A stretch of DNA of 64,000 nt from Luidia sarsii (lineage: Eukaryota > Echinodermata > Asteroidea > Paxillosida > Luidiidae): contig OX465102.1 of NCBI GenBank assembly GCA_949987565.1, positions 6,932,512-6,996,511 of the forward strand, written 5' to 3'. Below, in pieces: positions 11,136-23,248 of the stretch. The position numbers were made by a program, and so were the translations under genes. The notes below the pieces were generated by a model. The model ran no database searches. It worked only from the letters and a program-made list of their open reading frames with translations, and was not told the DNA's origin. The number at the start of each line of letters is the position of its first letter. Positions within the stretch are counted from its first letter, which is position 1.

Positions 11136-14100
11136 ATGGCTAATAGGTTCAACGTCAGTGTGAGATGTCACAAGGAGATTGGTAGAAGTTCTGCCAGATC
11201 CACAGAAGGCTGGGTCAGCATGACTTTTAGCTTCAACATCAGTGTGGGATGTTACAAGGTGATTGACAGAAGTTCTGCCAGATCCACAGATGGCTGGGTC
11301 TTCTTGGCTTTTAGCTTCAACATCAGTGTGGGACGTCACAAGGTGATTGGCAGAAGTTCTGCCAGATCAACAGATGCCAGGGTCAGCATGGCTGTTAGCT
11401 TCAACGTCAGTGTGAGATGTCACAAGGAGATTGGTAGAAGTTCTGCCAGATCCACAGATGGCTGGGTCAGCATGACTTTTAGCTTCAACATCAGTGTGGG
11501 ATGTTACAAGGTGATTGACAGAAGTTCTGCCAGATCCACAGATGGCTGGGTCTGCTTGGCTTTTAGCTTCAACATCAGTGTGGGACGTCACAAGGTGATT
11601 GGCAGAAGTTCTGCCAGATCAACAGATGCCAGGGTCAGCATGGCTGTTAGCTTCAACGTCAGTGTGAGATGTCACAAGGTGATTGGCAGAAGTTCTGCCA
11701 GATCCACAGATGGCTGGGTCTGCTTGGCTGTTAGATTCAACAGATTCAACATCAGTGTGGAATGTCACAAGGTGATTGGCAGAAGTTCTGCCAGATCCAC
11801 AGATGGCTGGGTCTGCTTGGCTGTTAGATTCAACAGATTCAACATCAGTGTGGAATGTCACAAGGTGATTGGCAGAAGTTCTGCCAGATCCACAGATGGC
11901 TGGGTCAGCATGGCTATTAGCTTCAACATCAGTGTGGGACGTCACAAGGTGATTGGCAGATGTTATGCCTGATCCACAGATGGCTGGGTCTGCATGGCTA
12001 TTAGCTTCAACATCAGTGTGGGATGTCACAAGGAGATTGGTAGAAGTTCTGCCAGATCCACAGATGGCTGGGTCTGCTTGGCTGTTAGATTCAACATCAG
12101 TGTGAAATGTCACAGGGTGATTGGCAGAAGTTCTGCCAGATCCACAGATGGCAGGGTAAGCATGGCTATTAGCTTCAACATCAGTGTGGGATGTCACAAG
12201 GTGACTGGCAGAAGTTCTGCCAGATCCACAGATGGCAGGGAAGCATGGTTATTAGCTTCAACATCAGTGTGGGATGTCACAAGGTGATTGGCAGAAGTTC
12301 TGCCTGATCCACAGATGGCTGGGTCAGCATGGTTTTTAGCTTCAACATCAGTGTGGGATGTCACAAGGAGATTGGTAGAAGTTCTGCCAGATCCACAGAT
12401 GGCAGGGTAAGCATGGCTATTAGCTTCAACATCAGTGTGGGATGTCACAAGGTGACTGGCAGAAGTTCTGCCAGATCCACAGATGGCAGGGAAGCATGGT
12501 TATTAGCTTCAACATCAGTGTGGGATGTCACAAGGTGATTGGCAGAAGTTCTGCCTGATCCACAGATGGCTGGGTCAGCATGGTTTTTAGCTTCAACATC
12601 AGTGTGGGATGTTACAAGGTGATTGGAAGAAGTTCTGCCAGATCCACAGATGGCTGGGTCTGCTTGGCTGTTAGATTCAACATGTGTGAAATGTCACAGG
12701 GTGATTGGCAGAAGTTCTGCCTGATCCACAGATGGCTGGGTCAGCATGGCTTTTAGCTTCAACATCAGTATTGAATGTCACAAGGTGATTGGCAGAAGTT
12801 CTTCCTGATCCACAGATAGCTGGGTCAGCATTGCTATTAGCTTCAACATCAGTGTGGGATGTCACAAGGTGATTAGCAGAAGTTTTGCCAGATCCACAGA
12901 TGGCAGGGAAGCATGGCTGTTAGCTTCAACATCAGTGTGGGATGTCACAAGGTGATTGGCAGAAGTTCTTCCTGATCCACAGATAGCTGGGTCAGCATTG
13001 CTATTAGCTTCAACATCAGTGTGGGATGTCACAAGGTGATTAGCAGAAGTTTTGCCAGATCCACAGATGGCAGGGAAGCATGGCTGTTACCTTCAACGTC
13101 AGTGTGAGATGTCACAAGGAGATTGGTAGAAGTTCTGCCAGATCCACAGATGGCTGGGTCAGCATTGCTTTTAGCTTCAACATCAGTGTGGGACGTCACA
13201 AGGTGATTGGCAGATGTTATGCCTGATCCACAGATGGCTGGGTCTGCATGGCTATTAGGTTCAACATCAGTGTGGGATGCCACAAGGAGATTGGTAGAAG
13301 TTCTGCCAGATCCACAGATGGCTGGGTCTGCTTGGCTGTTAGATTCAACATCAGTGTGAAATGTCATAGGGTGATTGGCAGAAGTTCTGCCAGATCCACA
13401 GATGGCAGGAAAGCATGGCTGTTAGCTTCAACGTCAGTGTGAGATGTCACAAGGAGATTGGTAGAAGTTCTGCCAGATCCACAGAAGGCTGGGTCAGCAT
13501 GACTTTTAGCTTCAACATCAGTGTGGGATGTCACAAGGTGATTGGCAGAAGTTCTACCTGATCCACAGATGGCTGGGTCAGCATGGCTTTTAGCTTCAAC
13601 ATCAGTATTGAATGTCACAAGGTGATTGGCAGAAGTTCTTCCTGATCCACAGATAGCTGGGTCAGCATTGCTATTAGCTTCAACATCAGTGTGGAATGTC
13701 ACAAGGTGATTGGCAGAAGTTCTGCCTGACCCATAGATTGCAGGGTCAGAATGCTATTAGCTTCAACATCAGTGTGGGATGTCACAATGTGACTGGTAGA
13801 AGTTCTGCCAGATCAACAGATGAGTGGGTCTATTTGGCTGTTAGATTCAACAGATTCAACATCAGTGTGGAATGTCACAAGGTGATTGGCAGAAGTTCTG
13901 CCAGATCCACAGATGGCTGGGTCTGCATGGCTATTAGCTTTAACATAAGTGTGGGATGTCACAAGGAGATTGGCAGAAGTTCTGCCAGATCCACAGATGG
14001 CTTGGTCTGCTTGGCTGTTAGATTCAACAGATTCAACATCAGTGTGGAATGTCAGAAGTTCTGCCAGATCCACAGATGGCTGGGTCAGCATGGCTATTAG

Positions 14101-17100
14101 CTTCAACATCAGTGTGGGACGTCACAAGGTGATTGGCAGATGTTATGCCTGATCCACAGATGGCTGGGTCTGCATGGCTATTAGGTTCAACATCAGTGTG
14201 GGATGTCACAAGGAGATTGGTAGAAGTTCTGCCAGATCCACAGATGGCTGGGTCTGCTTGGCTGTTAGATTCAACATCAGTGTGACATGTCACAGGGTGA
14301 TTGGCAGAAGTTCTGCCAGATCCACAGATGGCAGGGAAGCATGGCTGTTAGCTTCAATGTCAGTGTGAGATGTCACAAGGAGATTGGTAGAAGTTCTGCC
14401 AGATCCACAGATGGCTGGGTCAGCATTGCTTTTAGCTTCAACATCAGTGTGGGACAACACAAGGTGATTGGCAGATGTTATGCCTGATCCACAGATGGCT
14501 GGGTCTGCATGGCTATTAGGTTCAACATCAGTGTGGGATGTCACAAGGAGATTGGTAGAAGTTCTGCCAGATCCACAGATGGCTGGGTCTGCTTGGCTGT
14601 TAGATTCAACATCAGTGTGAAATGTCATAGGGTGATTGGCAGAAGTTCTGCCAGATCCACAGATGGCAGGAAAGCATGGCTGTTAGCTTCAACGTCAGTG
14701 TGAGATGTCACAAGGAGATTGGTAGAAGTTCTGCCAGATCCACAGATGGCTGGGTCTGCATGGCTAATAGGTTCAACATCAGTGCGGGATGTCACAAGGA
14801 GATTGGTAGAAGTTCTGCCAGATCCACAGATGGCTGGGTCTGCTTGGCTGTTAGATTCAACAGGTGTGAAATGTCACAGGGTGATTGGCAGAAGTTCTGC
14901 CAGATCCACAGATGGCAGGGAAGCATGGCTGTTAGCTTTAACGTCAGTGTGAGATGTCACAAGGAGATTGGCAGAAGTTCTGCCAGATCCACAGATGGCT
15001 GGGTCTGCTTGTCTGTTAGATTCAACATCAGTGTGGAATGTCACAAGGTGATTGGCAGAAGTTCTGCCAGATCCACAGATGGCAGGGTAAGCATTGCTAT
15101 TAGCTTCAACATCAGTGTGGGATGTCACAAGGTGATTGGCAGAAGTTCTGCCTGATCCACAGATGGCTGGGTCAGCATGGCTTTTAGCTTCAACATCAGT
15201 GTGGGATGTCACAAGGTGATTGGCAGAAGTTCTGCCTGATCCACAGATGGCTGGGTCAGCATGGCTTTTAGCTTCAACATCAGTATTGAATGTCACAAGG
15301 TGATTGGCAGAAGTTCTTCCTGATCCACAGATAGCTGGGTCAGCATTGCTATTAGCTTCAACATCAGTGTGGGATGTCACAAGGTGATTAGCAGAAGTTT
15401 TGCCAGATCCACAGATGGCAGGGAAGCATGGCTGTTAGCTTCAACATCAGTGTGGGATGTCACAACGTGATTAGCAGAAGTTTTGCCAGATCCACAGATG
15501 GCAGGGAAGCATGGCTGTTAGCTTCAACGTCAGTGTGAGATGTCACAAGGAGATTGGTAGAAGTTCTGCCAGATCCACAGATGGCTGGGTCAGCATTGCT
15601 TTTAGCTTCAACATCAGTGTGGGACGTCACAAGGTGATTGGCAGATGTTATGCCTGATCCACAGATGGCTGGGTCTGCATGGCTATTAGGTTCAACATCA
15701 GTGTGGGATGCCACAAGGAGATTGGTAGAAGTTCTGCCAGATCCACAGATGGCTGGGTCTGCTTGGCTGTTAGATTCAACATCAGTGTGAAATGTCAAAG
15801 GGTGATTGGCAGAAGTTCTGCCAGATCCACAGATGGCAGGAAAGCATGGCTGTTAGCTTCAACGTCAGTGTGAGATGTCACAAGGAGATTGGTAGAAGTT
15901 CTGCCAGATCCACAGATGGCTGGGTCTGCATGGCTATTAGCTTCAACATCAGTGTGGGATGTCAAAAGGTGATTAGCAGAAGTTTTGCCAGATCCACAGA
16001 TGGCAGGGAAGCATGGCTGTTAGCTTCAACATCAGTGTGGGATGTCACAAGGTGATTGGCAGAAGTTCTTCCTGATCCACAGATAGCTGGGTCAGCATTG
16101 CTATTAGCTTCAACATCAGTGTGGGATGTCACAAGGTGATTAGCAGAAGTTTTGCCAGATCCACAGATGGCAGGGAAGCATGGCTGTTACCTTCAACGTC
16201 AGTGTGAGATGTCACAAGGAGATTGGTAGAAGTTCTGCCAGATCCACAGATGGCTGGGTCAGCATTGCTTTTAGCTTCAACATCAGTGTGGGACGTCACA
16301 AGGTGATTGGCAGATGTTATGCCTGATCCACAGATGGCTGGGTCTGCATGGCTATTAGGTTCAACATCAATGTGGGATGCCACAAGGAGATTGGTAGAAG
16401 TTCTGCCAGATCCACAGATGGCTGGGTCTGCTTGGCTGTTAGATTCAACATCAGTCTGAAATGTCATAGGGTGATTGGCAGAAGTTCTGCCAGATCCACA
16501 GATGGCAGGAAAGCATGGCTGTTAGCTTCAACGTCAGTGTGAGATGTCACAAGGAGATTGGTAGAAGTTCTGCCAGATCCACAGATGGCTGGGTCTGCAT
16601 GGCTATTAGGTTCAACATCAGTGTGGGATGTCACAAGGAGATTGGTAGAAGTTCTGCCAGATCCACAGATGGCTGGGTCTGCTTGGCTGTTAGATTCAAC
16701 ATGTGTGAAATGTCACAGGGTGATTGGCAGAAGTTCTGCCAGATCCACAGATGGATGGGTCTGCATCGCTGTTAGCTTCAACATCAGTGTGGGATGTCAC
16801 AATGTGACTGGTAGAAGTTCTGCCAGATCAACAGATGAGTGGGTCTATTTGGCTGTTAGATTCAACAGATTCAACATTAGTGTGGAATGTCACAACGTGA
16901 TTGGCAGAAGTTCTGCCAGATCCACAGATGGCTGGGTCTGCTTGGCTGTTAGATTCAACAGATTCAACATCAGTGTGGAATGTCACAAGGTGATTGGCAG
17001 AAGTTCTGCCAGATCCACAGATGGCTGGGTCAGCATGGCTATTAGCTTCAACATCAGTGTGGGACGTCACAAGGTGATTGGCAGATGTTATGCCTGATCC

Positions 17101-18455
17101 ACAGATGGCTGGGTCTGCATGGCTATTAGCTTCAACATCAGTGTGGGATGTCACAAGGAGATTGGTAGAAGTTCTGCCAGATCCACAGATGGCTGGGTCT
17201 GCTTGGCTGTTAGATTCAACATCAGTGTGAAATGTCACAGGGTGATTGGCAGAAGTTCTGCCAGATCCACAGATGGCAGGGAAGCATGGTTATTAGCTTC
17301 AACATCAGTGTGGGATGTCACAAGGTGATTGGCAGAAGTTCTGCCTGATCCACAGATGGCTAGGTCAGCATGGCTTTTAGCTTCAACATCAGTGTGGGAT
17401 GTTACAAGGTGATTGGAAGAAGTTCTACCAGATCCACAGATGGCTGGGTCCGCTTGGCTATTAGCTTCAACATCAGTGTGGGACGTCACAAGGTGATTGG
17501 CAGAAGTTCTGCCAGATCAACAGATGCCAGGGTCAGCATGGCTGTTAGCTTCAACGTCAGTGTGAGATGTCACAAGGTGACTGGCAGAAGTTCTGCCAGA
17601 TCCACAGATGGCTGGGTCTGCATGGCCGTCAGGTTCAACATCAGTGTGGAATGTCACAAGGTGATTGGCAGAAGTTCTGTCAGATCCACAGATGGCTGGG
17701 TCAGCATGGCTATTAGCTTCAACATCAGTGTGGGACGTCACAAGGTGATTGGCAGAAGTTCTGCCAGATCAACAGATGCCAGGGTCACCATGGCTGTTAG
17801 ATTCAATATCAGTGTGGAATGTCACAAGGTGATTGGCAGAAGTTCTGCCAGATCCACAGATGGCAGGGTAAGCATGGCTATTAGCTTCAACATCAGTGTG
17901 GGATGTCACAAGGTGATTGGCAGAAGTTCTGCCTGATCCACAGATGGCTGGGTCAGCATGGCTTTTAGCTTCAACATTAGTGTGGAATGCCACAAGGTGA
18001 TTGGCAGAAGTTCTGCCTGATCCACAGATGGCTGGGTCTGCATGGCTATTAGCTTTAACATAAGTGTGGGATGTCACGAGGAGATTGGCAGAAGTTCTGC
18101 CAGATCCACAGATGGCTGGGTCTGCTTGGCTGTAAGATTCAACAGATTCAACATCAGTGTAGAATGTCACAAGGTGATTGGCAGAAGTTCTGCCAGATCC
18201 ACAGATGGCTGGGTCAGCATGGCTATTAGCTTCAACATCAGTAAGGGACGTCACAAGGTGATTGGCAGATGTTATGCCTGATCCACAGATGGCTGGGTTT
18301 GCATGGCTATTAGCTTCAACATCAGTGTCGGATGTCACAAGGAGATTGGTAGAAGTTCTGCCAGATCCACAGATGGCTGGGTCTGCTTGGCTGTTAGATT
18401 CAACATCAGTGTGAAATGTCACAGGGTGATTGGCAGAAGTTCTGCCAGATCCACA
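11136..18455 (+). repeat. Core block P, copy A
   Basis: This is the first complete P block. It matches 27,221-34,513 (offset 16,085, then 16,058 after a 27-bp deletion in copy B) and 44,102-51,421 (offset 32,966). I could see only a handful of differences, such as GCATCGCTG at 16,764 versus GCCTCGCTG in copy B and AACATTAGTG near 16,875 in copy A alone. At about 18,455 copy A switches from the P continuation to R-type sequence with GATGCCAGGGTC, whereas copies B and C continue with GATGGCAGGGAAG. Confidence 0.9.
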
Positions 18456-21386
18456 GATGCCAGGGTCAGCATGGCTGTTAGCTTCAACGTCAGTGTGAGA
18501 TGTCACAAGGAGATTGGTAGAAGTTCTGCCAGATCCACAGATGGCTGGGTCAGCATGACTTTTAGCTTCAACATCAGTGTGGGATGTTACAAGGTGATTG
18601 ACAGAAGGTCTGCCAGATCCACAGATGGCTGGGTCTGCTTGGCTTTTAGCTTTAACATCAGTGTGGGACGTCACAAGGTGATTGGCAGAAGTTCTGCCAG
18701 ATCAACAGATGCCAGGGTCAGCATGGCTTTTAGCTTCAACATTAGTGTGGAATGTCACAAGGTGGTTGGGAGAAGTTCTGCCAGATCCACAGATGGCTGG
18801 GTCTGCTTGGCTGTTAGATTCAACATTAGTGTGAAATGTCACAAGGTGATTGGCAGAAGTTCTGCCAGATCCACAGATGGCAGGGTAAGCATGGCTATTA
18901 GCTTCAACATCAGTGTGGGATGTCACAGGGTGATTGGCAGAAGTTCTGCCTGATCCACAGATGGCAGGGAAGCATGGCTGTTAGCTTCAACGTCAGTGTG
19001 AGATGTCACAAGGAGATTGGTAGAAGTTCTGCCAGATCCACAGATGGCTGGGTCAGCATGACTTAGCTTCAACATCAGTGTGGGATGTTACAAGGTGATT
19101 GACAGAAGTTCTGCCAGATCCACAGATGGCTGGGTCTGCTTGGCTTTTAGCTTCAACATCAGTGTGGGACGTCACAAGGTGATTGGCAGAAGTTCTGCCA
19201 GATCAACAGATGCCAGGGTCAGCATGGCTGTTAGCTTCAACGTCAGTGTGAGATGTCACAAGGAGATTGTTAGAAGTTCTGCCAGATCCACAGATGGCTG
19301 GGTCAGCATGACTTTTAGCTTCAACATCAGTGTGGGATGTTACAAGGTGATTGACAGAAGTTCTGCCAGATCCACAGATGGCTGGGTCTGCTTGGCTTTT
19401 AGCTTCAACATCAGTGTGGGACGTCACAAGGTGATTGGCAGAAGTTCTGCCAGATCAACAGATGCCAGGGTCAGCATGGCTGTTAGCTTCAACGTCAGTG
19501 TGAGATGTCACAAGGTGACTGGCAGAAGTTCTGCCAGATCCACAGATGGCTGGGTCTGCTGGACTGTTAGCTTCAACATCAGTGTGGAATGTCACAAGGT
19601 CATTAGCAGAAGTTCTGCCAGATCCACAGATGGCTGGGTCAGCAATGGCTATTAGCTTCAACATCAGTATTGAATGTCACAAGGTGATTGGCAGAAGTTC
19701 TTCCTGATCCACAGATAGCTGGGTCAGCATGGCTGTTAGCTTCAACATCAGTGTGGGATGTCACAATGTGACTGGTAGAAGTTCTGCCAGATCAACAGAT
19801 GAGTGGGTCTATTTGGCTGTTAGATTCAACAGATTCAACATCAGTGTGGAATGTCACAAGGTGATTGGCAGAAGTTCTGCCAGATCCACAGATGGCTGGG
19901 TCTGCATGGCTAATAGCTTTAACATAAGTGTGGGATGTCACAAGGAGATTGGCAGAAGTTCTGCCAGATCCACAGATGGCTGGGTCTGCTTGGCTGTTAG
20001 ATTCAACAGATTCAACATCAGTGTGGAATGTCACAAGGTGATTGGCAGAAGTTCTGCCAGATCCACAGATAGCTGGGTCAGCATGGCTTTTAGCTTCAAC
20101 ATCAGTGTGGGACGTCACAAGGTGATTGGCAGATGTTATGCCTGATCCACAGATGGCTAGGTCTGTATGGCTATTAGCTTCAACATCAGTGTAGGATGTC
20201 ACAAGGAGATTGGAAGAAGTTCTGCCAGATCCACAGATGGCTGGGTCTGCTTGGCTGTTAGATTCAACATCAGTGTGAAATGTCACAGGGTGATTGGCAG
20301 AAGTTCTGCCAGATCCACAGATGGCAGGGAAGCATGGCTGTTAGCTTCAATGTCAGTGTGAGATGTCACAAGGAGATTGGTAGAAGTTCTGCCAGATCCA
20401 CAGATGGCTGGGTCAGCATTGCTTTTAGCTTCAACATCAGTGTGGGACGTCACAAGGTGATTGGCAGATGTTATGCCTGATCCACAGATGGCTGGGTCTG
20501 CATGGCTATTAGGTTCAACATCAGTGTTGGAGATTGGTAGAAGTTCTGCCAGATCCACAGATGGCTGGGTCTGCTTGGCTGTGAGATTCAACATCAGTGT
20601 GAAATGTCATAGGGTGATTGGCAGAAGTTCTGCCAGATCCACAGATGGCAGGAAAGCATGGCTGTTAGCTTCAACGTCAGTGTGAGATGTCACAAGGAGA
20701 TTGGTAGAAGTTCTGCCAGATCCACAGATGGCTGGGTCTGCATGGCTAATAGGTTCAACGTCAGTGTGAGATGTCACAAGGAGATTGGTAGAAGTTCTGC
20801 CAGATCCACAGAAGGCTGGGTCAGCATGACTTTTAGCTTCAACATCAGTGTGGGATGTTACAAGGTGATTGACAGAAGTTCTGCCAGATCCACAGATGGC
20901 TGGGTCTTCTTGGCTTTTAGCTTCAACATCAGTGTGGGACGTCACAAGGTGATTGGCAGAAGTTCTGCCAGATCAACAGATGCCAGGGTCAGCATGGCTG
21001 TTAGCTTCAACGTCAGTGTGAGATGTCACAAGGAGATTGGTAGAAGTTCTGCCAGATCCACAGATGGCTGGGTCAGCATGACTTTTAGCTTCAACATCAG
21101 TGTGGGATGTTACAAGGTGATTGACAGAAGTTCTGCCAGATCCACAGATGGCTGGGTCTGCTTGGCTTTTAGCTTCAACATCAGTGTGGGACGTCACAAG
21201 GTGATTGGCAGAAGTTCTGCCAGATCAACAGATGCCAGGGTCAGCATGGCTGTTAGCTTCAACGTCAGTGTGAGATGTCACAAGGAGATTGTTAGAAGTT
21301 CTGCCAGATCCACAGATGGCTGGGTCAGCATGACTTTTAGCTTCAACATCAGTGTGGGATGTTACAAGGTGATTGACAGAAGTTCT
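18456..21386 (+). repeat. 4,794-bp-spaced duplicate, left copy
   Basis: The left copy of a 2.93-kb segment is repeated at 23,249-26,180. Seen differences are sparse: CACAGGGTG near 18,926 against CACAAGGTG near 23,720, and GATTGTTAG near 21,291 against GATTGGTAG near 26,085. The few differences imply recent duplication or ongoing gene conversion. Confidence 0.82.
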
Positions 21387-23248
21387 GCCAGATCCACAGA
21401 TGGCTGGGTCTGCTTGGCTTTTAGCTTCAACATCAGTGTGGGACGTCACAAGGTGATTGGCAGAAGTTCTGCCAGATCAACAGATGCCAGGGTCAGCATG
21501 GCTGTTAGCTTCAACGTCAGTGTGAGATGTCACAAGGTGACTGGCAGAAGTTCTGCCAGATCCACAGATGGCTGGGTCTGCTGGACTGTTAGCTTCAACA
21601 TCAGTGTGGAATGTCACAAGGTCATTAGCAGAAGTTCTGCCAGATCCACAGATGGCTGGGTCAGCAATGGCTATTAGCTTCAACATCAGTATTGAATGTC
21701 ACAAGGTGATTGGCAGAAGTTCTTCCTGATCCACAGATAGCTGGGTCAGCATTGCTATTAGCTTCAACATCAGTGTGGGATGTCACAAGGTGATTGGCAG
21801 AAGTTTTGCCAGATCCACATATGGCTGGGTCAGCATGGCTGTTAGCTTCAACATCAGTGTGGGATGTCACAATGTGACTGGTAGAAGTTCTGCCAGATCA
21901 ACAGATGAGTGGGTCTATTTGGCTGTTAGATTCAACAGATTCAACATCAGTGTGGAATGTCACAAGGTGATTGGCAGAAGTTCTGCCAGATCCACAGATG
22001 GCTGGGTCTGCATGGCTAATAGCTTTAACATAAGTGTGGGATGTCACAAGGAGATTGGCAGAAGTTCTGCCAGATCCACAGATGGCTGGGTCTGCTTGGC
22101 TGTTAGATTCAACAGATTCAACATCAGTGTGGAATGTCACAAGGTGATTGGCAGAAGTTCTGCCAGATCCACAGATAGCTGGGTCAGCATGGCTTTTAGC
22201 TTCAACATCAGTGTGGGACGTCACAAGGTGATTGGCAGATGTTATGCCTGATCCACAGATGGCTAGGTCTGTATGGCTATTAGCTTCAACATCAGTGTAG
22301 GATGTCACAAGGAGATTGGAAGAAGTTCTGCCAGATCCACAGATGGCTGGGTCTGCTTGGCTGTTAGATTCAACATCAGTGTGAAATGTCACAGGGTGAT
22401 TGGCAGAAGTTCTGCCAGATCCACAGATGGCAGGGAAGCATGGCTGTTAGCTTCAATGTCAGTGTGAGATGTCACAAGGAGATTGGTAGAAGTTCTGCCA
22501 GATCCACAGATGGCTGGGTCAGCATTGCTTTTAGCTTCAACATCAGTGTGGGACGTCACAAGGTGATTGGCAGATGTTATGCCTGATCCACAGATGGCTG
22601 GGTCTGCATGGCTATTAGGTTCAACATCAGTGTTGGGGATTGGTAGAAGTTCTGCCAGATCCACAGATGGCTGGGTCTGCTTGGCTGTGAGTTTCAACAT
22701 CAGTGTGAAATGTCATAGGGTGATTGGCAGAAGTTCTGCCAGATCCACAGATGGCAGGAAAGCATGGCTGTTAGCTTCAACGTCAGTGTGAGATGTCACA
22801 AGGAGATTGGTAGAAGTTCTGCCAGATCCACAGATGGCTGGGTCTGCATGGCTAATAGGTTCAACATCAGTGTGGGATGTCACAAGGAGATTGGTAGAAG
22901 TTCTGCCAGATCCACAGATGGCTGGGTCTGCTTGGCTGTTAGATTCAACATGTGTGAAATGTCACAGGGTGATTGGCAGAAGTTCTGCCAGATCCACGGA
23001 TGGCAGGGAAGCATGGCTGTTAGCTTCAACGTCAGTGTGAGATGTCACAAGGAGATTGGTAGAAGTTCTGCCAGATCCACAGAAGGCTGGGTCAGCATGA
23101 CTTTTAGCTTCAACATCAGTGTGGGATGTTACAAGGTGATTGACAGAAGTTCTGCCAGATCCACAGATGGCTGGGTCTTCTTGGCTTTTAGCTTCAACAT
23201 CAGTGTGGCACGTCACAAGGTGATTGGCAGAAGTTCTGCCAGATCAAC